A DNA stretch of 64,000 nt from Bolinopsis microptera (lineage: Eukaryota; Ctenophora; Tentaculata; Lobata; Bolinopsidae). Position 1 is the first letter of the stretch, and every line of letters begins with the position of its first letter. The notes beneath the pieces were generated by a model, which worked only from the letters and a program-made list of their open reading frames with translations, was not told the origin of the DNA and did no database searches. The stretch covers positions 6,372,084 through 6,436,083 of the forward strand of contig NC_087072.1 of NCBI RefSeq assembly GCF_026151205.1, written 5' to 3'. The position numbers and the translations under genes were made by a program. Of the stretch, positions 10,001-20,000 are shown piece by piece.

Positions 10001-12751
10001 GTTTCTTCACACCGATACGATTAGCAGCTACAATATCAGAGTGGTTATTGTGTTGCAAAATCTTGTCCAGTACTTCATCTGCTAAATCAGCGGGGCACGT
10101 GGAGTAATCCTCCGGAACTCCGTGGACGATGAAGTTCCTGCTCCGAGCGTCGTCTTGAACAGCAGACTGTACTGCTTTCTTCACTGTCTTCAAAGTTGGA
10201 GCTTTATTGTCGCAGTTTTTCCTGGCAATTTCGCTCCATGTCTTCATCTCCGTTTTAATCTCAGTTTGAACAGTCTCCTGCACAGATTTTAGCTGCTCTC
10301 TCTGCACTTTTATCAGTTCTGACTTAACATAATCGATGGTACCGGCTGCAGATTTGCATAAAACAATGTTACTGATCAGTGATTTGGTTAAGTTCTCAAT
10401 GAGTTTTGCCATCGTGTCCTTGTTACATTTCATGAGTGCTGCATGATTCAGTTCCTCAAATTTTTCAATATTGACAGCGTTCTTCGCAGTATTTGCAGTA
10501 TTGACAGCTTTTAAAACTTTTTCCACTGATGAATGCAAAGCTTCCTCTTGTGTGTGTAGATCTGCTACGTTGAATTCCATTGTCAATTGTACAAAAAACG
10601 GGCTGTACAGCACGGTGCTGTGTTAAAGTTGATAAAACAGCTGATAAGAGACGATTTAAACCGTTGCATAAGCTAGATAAAATGATTGCTACTGATAAAA
10701 TGATTGCTACTGATATAAAAGCTGCAGGACCGATTATTCCAGTAATTCATATCCCTCGTGAGTTATCGTTGTAACTCTAATTTCGGTGTCCTACCAAAGA
10801 AAAAAAAAGGTCACATAATAATGAATTGCTCGGTGTATTTGAAGTATTTTGTGTCACTAATCTCGTCTTGATGGCATCTGTTCGTTCGTTAAGATATTAA
10901 GTAGGTAAATTCTGCATACCTAACAGTATTCACGCGTAACCTGTTACATCCTCTAAAATTACAATCTCTCGCCCTGCAAAATGTACGGATTTGACACGTG
11001 GAGATCGTATCTGTTTTCTCTCTTTTACATGATCTTGACTTATGTCAAAAACCCGCTGAAAGCATGCAGCTCGGACGTGCCTTGTATCGTTAATCGGTTA
11101 ATTGTTGATTAGCAATTGGTGGTTCGTTAGCAGCTATCCCGTGATCTCGTCCAGAGCAGCTATCTCGTCCAGACTTTTAATGTTTACTGTTAGCAGCTAT
11201 CTAGTCCCTCGTCCAGACTTACTGTTTACTTTCCGTGTTTTAAAATTTAAAATGTATTTCAAAACCCCGTCATTTATTTTATCGTCATTTATTTTATCGT
11301 CATTCATCTGTTTTAATAAGCTGGTATCGATAATGGCTTGTTATTCTTCCATGAGTCACTATATCGCGTCGTGGCAGAATAACAAGCCACAATCTATACA
11401 GTTACACGTCGCACTCACGCTGATCACGAATATTAATTAGTATCATGTTACTTGGCACGTGTCAAACAGTTTGATATATATCCTACCCAAACCACAAAAA
11501 ATACACTCTTCACTGAGTGTCTGAACATTAAATCTGACAATCTCTTCTCCCCTGCAGTGAAGTAATGAACCAGAACAACAGAAAGAGTTACCGTAACAGA
11601 TCCCTCTCTGTGGATAGCGAGGGTAGTCTCTGTAGCAGCAGCGGGTCCGCTCGAAGTCCTGTTACCAGTAACGAGTAAGTGTCCTGGTTTATTGTTTCAG
11701 GACCTGTTCTGTAACATGTTGTCAGACCATTCCTTGTTTTTTCTAGATAGTGTTAATACTCTGGCCGCCTTTGGTTCATGATGTGCCCAATAATGACCGT
11801 CAGGAATTTGTTTTATTCAGAGTTTGACTAACTCCTTCTCAGGACATCAGAAGCCGAAACTCTGATTAGAGATCTGAACCTAGCCTGCAGGAATATAAGC
11901 AAAAAGATCGTTGTCTCTAATGTCGATGTAAGATATTATTTTGAATTCTTAATAGTCTTCAGTTTGATAATGTACAATGTTACCTTTGACTACCACATCT
12001 CAGCCGCATTTTAACCCTAAGTTAAATTTCAGATCCCAGGCTGCAACGGTCAAGATCCACTATTTATTGATAAAGCATTAGAAGATGAATCCCAAGCATG
12101 CTTGCGGAGGAAAAATCGTCTCTTCAAACGGTCAAACACTGTTGGACATCTTGAAGCAAGCAAAATGAACAGCAACCTCAACGGCAAAAGGCGGTTTATC
12201 TTGAAGAACTCTAGCAAGAAAGCCGATGATTTGGACATAAGTGGAGAGGAGTTGAGTCTGGAAGATATGGAGTATCTGCTGTTGAGCACATCTGATAACG
12301 TATCTACAAAGATAAAGGCTCTTTATAAATTAATAGCTCTTAGAGCTTTAGAGCGCCAGTCGAGGTTTGTAATTAACAAAATAATTTGAATTTTAAGTAC
12401 GTCGCTTTTTGTAATAGCCGCGGGTCCCTTTGCCTTTGGTTAGACAAACATCAATAGTTTACAATAATTATTGTCTCCTTTGCTAGCGCAATAATCGTCG
12501 AGTAAGGTTTCGACTTATTTTAGTCAACTACTTGATCGACAGTTGATCATCTGTATTTTGTTCTCAGGTCGAGTGTGGCAACGGACTTAACAACACGTGT
12601 TTATCCCTACTTCACCCTCACCACCCACACCTCCAAGGAGAAAGAAACTGCTTTTAGAACTCTCAAAACTTTCCTGATCAGCAAGATTTCCGATAGAAAG
12701 GATGTTTTGTTTGGTGACGTGTTCGATATTTGGAACAGGAGACACTCCTGA
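1012..12751 (+). CDS. GAS2-like: GAS2-like calponin-homology (CH) domain protein, nine exons
   Basis: Exons read from splice signals with matching phase: 1012-1176, 1356-1470, 2728-2887, 3705-3787, 4112-4178, 11558-11674, 11843-11927, 12033-12364, 12568-12751 (435 aa). Exons 1-4 give a single CH domain of the GAS2 type: ITDWMNDLLDL, then LLERIRDGVVLCQLTNALS, then ARDNVSSFSLWC and a short LLLYLVRK helix. CH domains of this family bind actin. The rest is Ser/Arg-rich linker (exons 4-6) followed by a helical region with no domain I recognise. The zinc-binding GAR (GAS2) domain that follows the CH domain in GAS2 proteins and binds microtubules was not found in any exon or in the 7.4-kb intron 5. 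The start is the first ATG in frame with the CH domain; a 5' non-coding exon is possible. Exon 8 stays open past its donor to a stop at 12389. The long intron leaves open that the first five and last four exons are two genes, but the phases join cleanly. Confidence 0.75.
1502..1680 (+). repeat. 32-bp minisatellite made of acceptor-like units, intron 2
   Basis: About five to six tandem copies of a 32-bp unit with core TTTCTGTTTCAGTCTGCTG followed by AAAGGTGTTATTG. Each unit contains a pyrimidine run ending in CAG, the shape of a 3' splice site. It lies just after the donor of exon 2 (1471) and far before the acceptor of exon 3 (2727). Confidence 0.85.
6050..6355. mobile_element. Possible MITE with 14-bp inverted ends
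   Basis: The left end AAGGCATCATGTAG (6050-6063) is an exact reverse complement of the right end CTACATGATGCCTT (6342-6355). AAAT flanks both sides (6046-6049 and 6356-6359), which may be a 4-bp target duplication or chance. Inside, a 90-bp segment ending in tandem TCGGGGTTTG units occurs twice in direct orientation, from 6050 and from 6258. No coding capacity; superfamily not assigned. Confidence 0.6.
8366..9704. mobile_element. Non-autonomous hAT-like DNA transposon, 1339 bp
   Basis: The left terminus CAGAGGCACATATTAGGTGC (from 8366) is matched exactly in inverted form at the right end (to 9704). The element is flanked by a perfect 8-bp direct repeat AGAAGATA (8358-8365 and 9705-9712), the target-site size of hAT elements; a CAG start also suits that superfamily. 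Short TGCGG/TGTGCGG motifs crowd both subterminal regions (about 8383-8520 and 9545-9680), like the subterminal repeats that hAT transposases bind. No transposase frame is present. The centre holds a GC-rich minisatellite. Confidence 0.85.
9021..9489. repeat. Complex GC-rich minisatellite inside the hAT-like element
   Basis: Short units of the type GGGCCTGGGTCACGGTCCCG, about 22-24 bp, are nested in a higher-order unit of roughly 98 bp. That unit also contains CACGTGGTAACTGGGTCACG and GCCTAGGTATGAGTTCC. About four higher-order copies are visible. It is open in several frames only because the unit lacks stops; no protein is proposed. Confidence 0.9.
9732..10580 (-). CDS. LINE-type (L1-like) ORF1 protein, solitary
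   Basis: An uninterrupted frame of 282 codons from the chosen Met at 10578-10580 (an earlier Met at 10613 is also open). It reads as an ORF1 nucleic-acid-binding protein of non-LTR retrotransposons: an N-terminal helical part, a KTWSEIARKN linker, then an RRM-like core with SRNFIVHGVPE and RPIKVTM, and a C-terminal domain with FVAPDRNREEQATHKKL. In such elements ORF1 packages the RNA and acts as a chaperone. No endonuclease or reverse transcriptase follows; the hAT-like element sits only about 20 bp beyond the stop. It is either a truncated insertion or a retained stand-alone ORF1. Family identification rests on motif style, not a search. Confidence 0.65.
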   Translation of the reverse strand: MEFNVADLHTQEEALHSSVEKVLKAVNTANTAKNAVNIEKFEELNHAALMKCNKDTMAKLIENLTKSLISNIVLCKSAAGTIDYVKSELIKVQREQLKSVQETVQTEIKTEMKTWSEIARKNCDNKAPTLKTVKKAVQSAVQDDARSRNFIVHGVPEDYSTCPADLADEVLDKILQHNNHSDIVAANRIGVKKREDGRPRPIKVTMNSNESVKEALSRANHLKKSLCTTYHSWFVAPDRNREEQATHKKLVAQLKEKISAEPSKYHYINDGKVLSVVNAYKR

Positions 12752-13977
12752 GAACTTTTCGGGGTGCCTTGCGCTGAGATTCTGTTTGGTCGCGAGCAAT
12801 AATTGTGCTCAATTTATGCTATAGATAGAAATTTCTAGACAGGATTTGCGCTGAACACACCCCTAGTATTGTGTTGATGATCTGTGTATACCAATCCATG
12901 TTGGATACGACATAATAGAAACGATGAACCTTATTTGAGAAAGTTATAGTGTAGTTAAATAAGTTATGATTATTTTATTGTGATAGCGGCCGGAATTGCA
13001 AACGTTTTGATAATGGCAATTTATTTTACTAGCTGGCTCCCCTAATATAGGGGCATTTGGCATGTATAATGAAACCTGACAATTATTAAAATATAAATAA
13101 GCATATTGATATTCATATAGTCATAAATGGTATAGGCTATACTTATAGGTAATGCCAAGATTTTAGATTGATCGAGAAATAACAGATATTTATAGGGCTG
13201 CATTGCCATTACGACTGCATTATAATTGATTGTTTTTCAACTACATGTACGATGTAAGGTTAGGCCGAGATCAGAACTTGTCATTCCATGGATCTAAATA
13301 ATATAAATTGTGTTTGTGATGTCAAGATTCCAGTGATAAATGATTAAGTTTTGTTGATATCATAACATCTTTCGATTCCAGTGAGAATGATAAGTTGTTA
13401 AATTTATTTATTCATCGCCAACTATCCAAATTAAGTGAACAAATTACCATATTTTAATTAATTTTCAATATTTTTCATGATATGACCTCATAAGCTATTA
13501 GATGCGTATATAATTTAAAATTAGTAAAAATAGGCTTTATCGTAAATTATTTGATATTACAGAAAATTTGTCGATATACATACATTGTGCGATTCTGAAT
13601 ATTACATCAAAAATTCTAATACTAGATTTAAAATGTCCAGATAATTGTTTGTACATATATAATTATGCGTGTAAGAATGATCGTTTCCACTGAACAAATT
13701 GCTTCTTACTGTCTTATTTTGGTCTTTTGGAGTCTGGTTTTAATAAAACCACAGATAGAAATCTCAGTAGTTAAACTTAATGTCGTGATACTGATATCAT
13801 ACTGCAAACATACGTCATACGCTGTCACTGTCACACTCACAAGAGAGGTATAAAATATGGAATATGAATTCCTGGAGTTACCTGGCACACCAATCCCAAA
13901 TTGCAAATGCGCGACGCTCTTTTTATTTCGAGCTCAAATGCGTGCCCAGTGCCGAGTTGGAGTCCAACTTGGACTCA

Positions 13978-15018
13978 ATTCTTCGCAGCTCGGCGAGGCC
14001 CAGTGGTGCATCTCGCCGATCTAATGTGGTTGCGAGAAGCATTATTTGATACGCGGTGCGGCCCAGAAGTGCATCGCGCTGCATAATCATAACAACTTGT
14101 ACTTGTAGGTTTATAACTTGTAGGTTTAATAACTTACCAAAACGCGCGCCGAGTTGAACTCGTCGACAAACAAAGATTTTACGAGTATCACCCGTTAAGC
14201 CCTGGATGACTATTCGCAACCCTAACCCTCTAATCACTTATCTGATCCCAACCCTAACCCAATACCTAACAAAATTAGAGCATATGCTGTTAATTGTTAC
14301 CTGGGGACCTCAGGCTATTATGTTCATAAACATATAGAGATTAGGCGGAATGACAGGCTGAGCGCGGCCCAGTAAGTTAATTGACGATGTCAATTCTTCT
14401 GTCTTCGCAGCTCGGCGAGGCTCAGTAGCACATCTCGCCGATCTAAACAAACATAATTGAGTGGGCGGTGCGGCCCAGTACACAGTAACGCATTGCGCTA
14501 CAACATATATTGTATATGCAGAAACCTTAATCTTAATAACGAGAAATTAGACCAACTTCCTTATATATTTTTATATCACGTGATCGAGACAGTTTTCCGC
14601 TAATATCTCGCCAGGATGGGGAGCATTTTAACTCGGGACAGCCATGACGCCCATTTTTGGTCCCAATTATGCCTTAAATATTCACCATTCACCTTAACAT
14701 TTGTAGGTTTACAACCTACCAGGACGCGCGCCGAGTTGGACTCGTCGACGGTGCAACATGAACATATGGAACAAATATTTTACGAGTATCACCCGTTAAC
14801 TTAACATACTCAAAACCCAAATTTCAGGTGCTCTACTGAGTCTACTTGTAATTGTAGTTGTATTTGTAGTTGCAGCTAGTATATAGTTAATTGACGATGT
14901 CAATTCATGGCAGCTCGGCGCGGCACAGTAGCGCATCTCGCCGATGTAGTAGCGCATCATGTCGCTGTGAGAAGCCTTATTGAGTGCGCGGCGCGGCACA
15001 GTAACGCATCGCGCTACA
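13978..15018 (+). repeat. Three copies of a paired stem-loop repeat
   Basis: Copies lie at about 13983-14085, 14400-14503 and 14908-15018. Each has two similar hairpin modules about 35-40 bp apart. The first has arms CGGCGAG/CTCGCCG around GCCCAGT..GCAT; the second has a GCGG-GCCCAGT..GCATCGCGCT form. Flanking pieces recur too: GACGATGTCAATTC (14382, 14893) and CGCGCCGAGTTG..CTCGTCGAC with ACGAGTATCACCCGTTAA (about 14142 and 14725). This is a dispersed repeat family rather than a gene. Confidence 0.75.
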
Positions 15019-15447
15019 AGTATATAGTAGTGCCCTGAACTCTTATATGGATTTTCATCAACATTAAACAAAAAATGACTGAGTTATGAGCCATGAAAAA
15101 CCATATGCCCATATTTAATTTGGACATACGCACTAAATTTGATCGATTTTGGCCCATAATGCATAAATTGGTCAAATATCAATATTTTTAAATGAAGCTC
15201 ACTTTATAGAAAAAGTAATTCTAAACTACACAGTCTCTATGATTATTAGCTTAACAGTGGATTTTGTGTTATTTAAACGGTGCAGGGGCCAGGGATCATA
15301 TTTATAAGGCGGGGAAAACAGTGGAATGGATGAAATGATATCTGCAATTTGAATTACCGCTTGTGTGAAATTTTTGAAAAATGGTGTTCTTTAAAGTTCA
15401 AATATTATAATTTTGGTACCAAAAGTTGCGTCTGACTAAGCTTATTA

Positions 15448-15553
15448 TTGTCTTACGTTGTATGACCCGCCGCGCACGAGTGCGCGGCTCCCCCTGTATG
15501 ATGTATCGTCGAAACTCTAGTGAAGCGACAGTGGGGGTCACCTTGTGATACAA
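15448..15553 (+). mobile_element. Short MITE with 8-bp target duplication, copy 1
   Basis: A 106-bp element flanked by perfect GCTTATTA (15440-15447 and 15554-15561). The ends are imperfect inverted repeats (TTGTCTTACGTTGTATGACC against TTGTATCACAAGGTGACC). A strong GC hairpin, GCCGCGCAC/GTGCGCGGC, lies near the left end. An inverted related copy is at 62675-62811. The 8-bp duplication suits hAT-type transposition. Confidence 0.75.
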
Positions 15554-17012
15554 GCTTATTATTACGATCTTGTAAAAATCCTGAATTAAATATTCGATAT
15601 TTTAGGAGCTATGTGCATTTTAAGCAAGAAATTACCTGTTTTTCGTCCTTTTTACACTCTTGCAATGCACATGGCACAGGAGGCCCACATACAGCTCGAC
15701 GTTATCGTGCTACACGGTGAATTTGCATTATTCATACTTAGAGGCAACTTTTGGTACCAAATTTATCAAAATCAGAGACAAAAAATGTTGTGCTAATCGC
15801 TTGTCTCTTATTACATTTACACTGACTAGAAATGGCCCGAGGCAAGTGCTACGAAGTACGGAAGTAGCGCACGCCGGGCTAGTCCATTATTATTAACAAT
15901 GGTCAACGCGGAGGCTGTATTCGGCAATAACGATGCGATCTTTCCAGGGCGAGATCTTTCTAACCGGGCCTATCGGATCACATATATAGCTTAGAAGCTC
16001 AAAAAGAGTGCCGCACATAGGGATAGGCGCACCTGGTAGTGGGAAACTCCACAAATAATTCAGTGGGTCATTGGGAAGTTTGTCGACCTCGCTCTGGAAT
16101 ATAACAACTTAGCATGACTAAAGTTTAATATTTGGTACCTTTTTTTTGCTAATTAACACTAACACTAACAGTGAAACTAAATATTGTCTTTTTAATATGT
16201 TAATAAAGTTGAAAAGAGTACTAATAATTGTACTAAGATGTACTACTACTAAGTTTAAACCAATCATCTGAGTGCAATGCAGATGAAGTAAAGTTAACAA
16301 TGTAACAGCTAACAAAACGTAAAAGTAAAACTTAACACTCCGCTTTCTAAACAATTCCAGCTTTTGTTAAACAAATTATCGTTAACAGTGAACAAACATA
16401 AAATAGCTTGAAACATAAATTATGTAATATTATAGAATAAACTTTAATGAAAAATCCTTCGTGCATGCTGAAAAGACAGCTATGAGCTATTGAATCCATT
16501 CCATATTTCAAAGAAGAGCGACAAAAACCCCGAGATTTAATTATTTTATGTTTTACCTCATCCAAAAATATTTGCCTCCTCAAATATCCACTCTCTACAA
16601 TCATGAGACTTTTGATGGTATTCCGGTTCGGAACTTCAAAAGTTGCAACATTTAAATAAAAATAACCAGTAAAATCCGCGTTATCCGCGATACCATGCTC
16701 GTGGTCGGAAACAATTCATGATTCATGAAATGCGAATCTGGTTACATATTATTATCCTCATATTATGTGCCTTGAAATAAAACTGATTACAATTTAAAAA
16801 CTCCAGTTCTTTGCTTGCATGCATAACTTCAACTGATTGAAAGAAATCGTGAACTCTGTGATGTAGCCTTTGGATCAAAGAACTTCTCTTAGGCACCAAC
16901 GTGAACAGCCTGCAATGATGAAACTTGTGATACATCATACAAAACGCGATTAGAATTAAATAAAAAGGGTCGCACTATGTCAAAGAAGCAACTTTCCGCA
17001 ATAATTCAATTC

Positions 17013-20000
17013 TTATAATCCTAAAAGGTGAGCTCTAAAACTCACATGGTCAACATGGTTGTTATCCTCCTCCTTGTTTTTAAGTTGCAGAAACTTCTCC
17101 TCGTCGCCGGCACCTCCTGATCTAGGGCAGGAAGAACCGGCTAGTTGCTCTATCACCGCACATCCAACTGCATCACCTGTTGGAAAGTGATGATGTTAGG
17201 CGGGGAATATTACACGTGTAGTTCATAAGAATTAAGAATATGTTGAGTGGTGCACACTGGTAGATGGAACGATTAAACAAAATAGTTTGACTGTTTAAAG
17301 TCTGTTTTATTCTCTCAAATACAACTAGTACCTGTAAAATGTTAGATCTAGACGGATACCAAAGGAGGGGGAATTATTGACTCTGAAGACGCAGAAATAA
17401 CTAACCTACAACATTAGTCATGGTCCTGAACCTATCCAGGAGCCAGTCGATAGTGAGGATGAGAGCGATATGCTCGGTGCCGAGATCCACAGCGTTCAGG
17501 ACCATTACCAGGGTAACAAGACCAGCACTGGGTATTCCTGCTGCTCCGATAGCGGCCACTGTGGCAGTCAGCGCCGTGATCACGATCTCAGGGTTCGTTA
17601 GTTCTCGGTCGTTCAGCTGGGCGATAAACAAACACGCTACAGCTTCGTACAGTGCCGTTCCTGGTGAAAGAAGGAAATCAGAGATGAGCGATGGAATTTG
17701 TACTTGGTTCATGATATTATCAGTGGTAAATGGTAGGGACTAGGGCCACTCGACAAGGACACAAATCACATATTTTTCCTTAAATCTGAGGGCCAAATAT
17801 CGCGTTTTTCTATAAGGGAGTGTTCACACTCAGCAAGTTTTTGGCCATTTTTGGCCTCGATTTTAAGATCGCCTCTCGAAGGGTAACGAGTAACGACCCT
17901 TCGAAAGACGATATTCGAATCGGTAGGTACAGAACAAATATTTTCGGCACACAATGATCAGGGTAGCATGAAACGTAGATTAAAGTGGTTTCCATGAAAA
18001 CTTGTTTGACCGTTGTAAATCGATTTTATTTTTTGCGAAAATACGTACATTTAAATACGTTTCATTTGAATTCTCCAATTCCGCTCTCCTGCTGCGTGTT
18101 AGTATAACACCATATAATATATTATTGTTATTGTTTCATTTAAGTAAATACTTTCATTTCCGCATATCGCAGTTTTTAATGAAAAATAAATTAAACTAAA
18201 TAATTGATGAGGCAAATGCTCCGATTCAAATTACAAATAACGCTCATTGATATTAATTAATTGGATTGAAATTTGATGTTTATATTTTAATTAAGAGAAT
18301 TATCGCAGATGAAAGACGAGAAGTTTTAATCGAAGAAATGACAACTTACTTTAATTGATCGATTAATTAACGTAAGTATAAATACTTTGGTGGGAGATAA
18401 ACAACATCGTATCCGATTCAGTCTTTTACAACAAGACAACTCAGTTTTCTTGTTTGCGCTTTTTTTCGAAACTATTGAAGATTTATCATTGATTTGTCAA
18501 GTTGACACGAATTTATTTTCCTTTTACTAAACTTCGAGTTGATTACATATTATACCATAACTAACTCCTTAACTCTTTAGAAATCACTCTAAAAACACCA
18601 ACATGTCTTCTGAACTGGACCAACTGAAAGTAATCCATGAAGAGCTCAGACTTCAGAAGAGAGCTATCGACCGAGAAACTGAGGATACCAGAACCAAGAC
18701 TATCGAGGACAAACGAGTAGCTGCAGCTGAGATCGAGAAGCTACAACTGGATCTGGAGTCCTTGAAGGAAGAAAGTGCAGCTCTCACCGAAAAGAACAAA
18801 AACGTAGAAAGCAACGTAGCAAGTCTTAAACTAGATCATGAAGAGAAGAAGAAGAAACAGGAGGAAGATTACGACAACCAGAGACGTGCCAAGCAGAAGC
18901 TGCAGTTCCAGGAAGCTAAACTTTGCACCAAGAAAGTGAACGTTGAGAAGAAATGTGACCCAGTTGAAGTACATAAACTTCAGATCCAAGAACTTGAAAA
19001 GGAGGTGGAACACAACAAAAACGAGCGGGAGGAGGTCAAGAAGATCTATGAAACTGAGATGAACAAATTAGACAACATTCTTTCTAAAGTAAATTTCCAG
19101 AAGAAGACCTGGGAAAAGAAAGTTCAGGCTGCAAGAGAACAGCTCCTGAAACTGAACGCTAACTGTATCAATATCAGGGAATCTTCCAGAAAGGAACTCT
19201 TCGAGAAAGATCTGCTTCTCCAACGTTTGGTTCTGGATACAAACAGGTGCCAAAAGTCTATCCCTGAACTTGAGGCAAGCACAGCTGTTCTTGAGAAAAT
19301 GATCAAAGAATAGACACTTTTATTTTTTTTGTGGATAGAATAGAATGAGAATAGAAATAGAATGAGAATGAATTAGAGTAAATGTATTTTTCAGATTTAT
19401 ACTTTTGTTTTTCGATTTGATAATTTTTGAGATAGGTATTATATTTGACGATTTTTATACAGGGTAAAAAGTCGCGATATCTTTATCCTTATTATAATAT
19501 ATTTATTCCTGACATTTATTGATCATTTTGCAGCTAAACTTATTAATCTAGTCTTTTATTGTGAATCCAGACATAATCATTCAAGTAAAGTCCGCAATGA
19601 TCAGTTGTGACTCCACTCAATTAAACAATCAATAAATTTGAGTAAATGTTGCTTTTTCTTCGCACGTGATATTTGAAAGTATCATCGTAACAGTAAATAC
19701 TAAAAACCGAATAAAGCAAATAACCAAATTCGTTGGCATTTTTCATAAAAAAGATCCTAATGTCGGAATGTCATCAGGCATAATTTCAAGATATCTGCAT
19801 TGACTTGATGAAATTTAGATCTTGAACAGGTATCTATTAAATTGATGCGCTAAAAATAACCAAGAGAGCACTCACCGTCCATGTTAATGGTAGCACCAAC
19901 AGGAATAACAAAGTCCACAACATCTTCAGATACTCCAGCTTTCTTGACACACTTCATTGTAATTGGAATAGTCACGGTGGAAGAGGCGGTTCCTGATAAG

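Larger units (their letters stand above)
4179..11557 (+). other. 7.4-kb intron 5 of the GAS2-like gene, transposon-rich
   Basis: No exon of the host gene was recognised here. It holds an inverted-repeat element (6050-6355), a hAT-like element (8366-9704) and a LINE-type ORF1 on the opposite strand (9732-10580). The remaining stretches, 4179-6049, 6356-8357 and 10614-11557, show only short unsupported open frames. Confidence 0.6.
12752..17012. other. Intergenic region between the GAS2-like and SLC1-like genes
   Basis: No gene recognised. It contains three copies of a GC-rich paired stem-loop repeat (13978-15018), a few CCCTAA units near 14217-14265 and a 106-bp MITE (15448-15553). The parts 12752-13900 and 15600-17012 are AT-rich with only short unsupported frames. 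Confidence 0.6.

Noticed and set aside
14217-14265. Interstitial telomere repeats (CCCTAA)
   Set aside because: Only two short groups of two units; suggestive of TTAGGG-type telomeres but too few to call.
17420-17743. 107-codon + strand frame
   Set aside because: Antisense shadow of transporter exon 7, whose - strand frame carries the family motifs.
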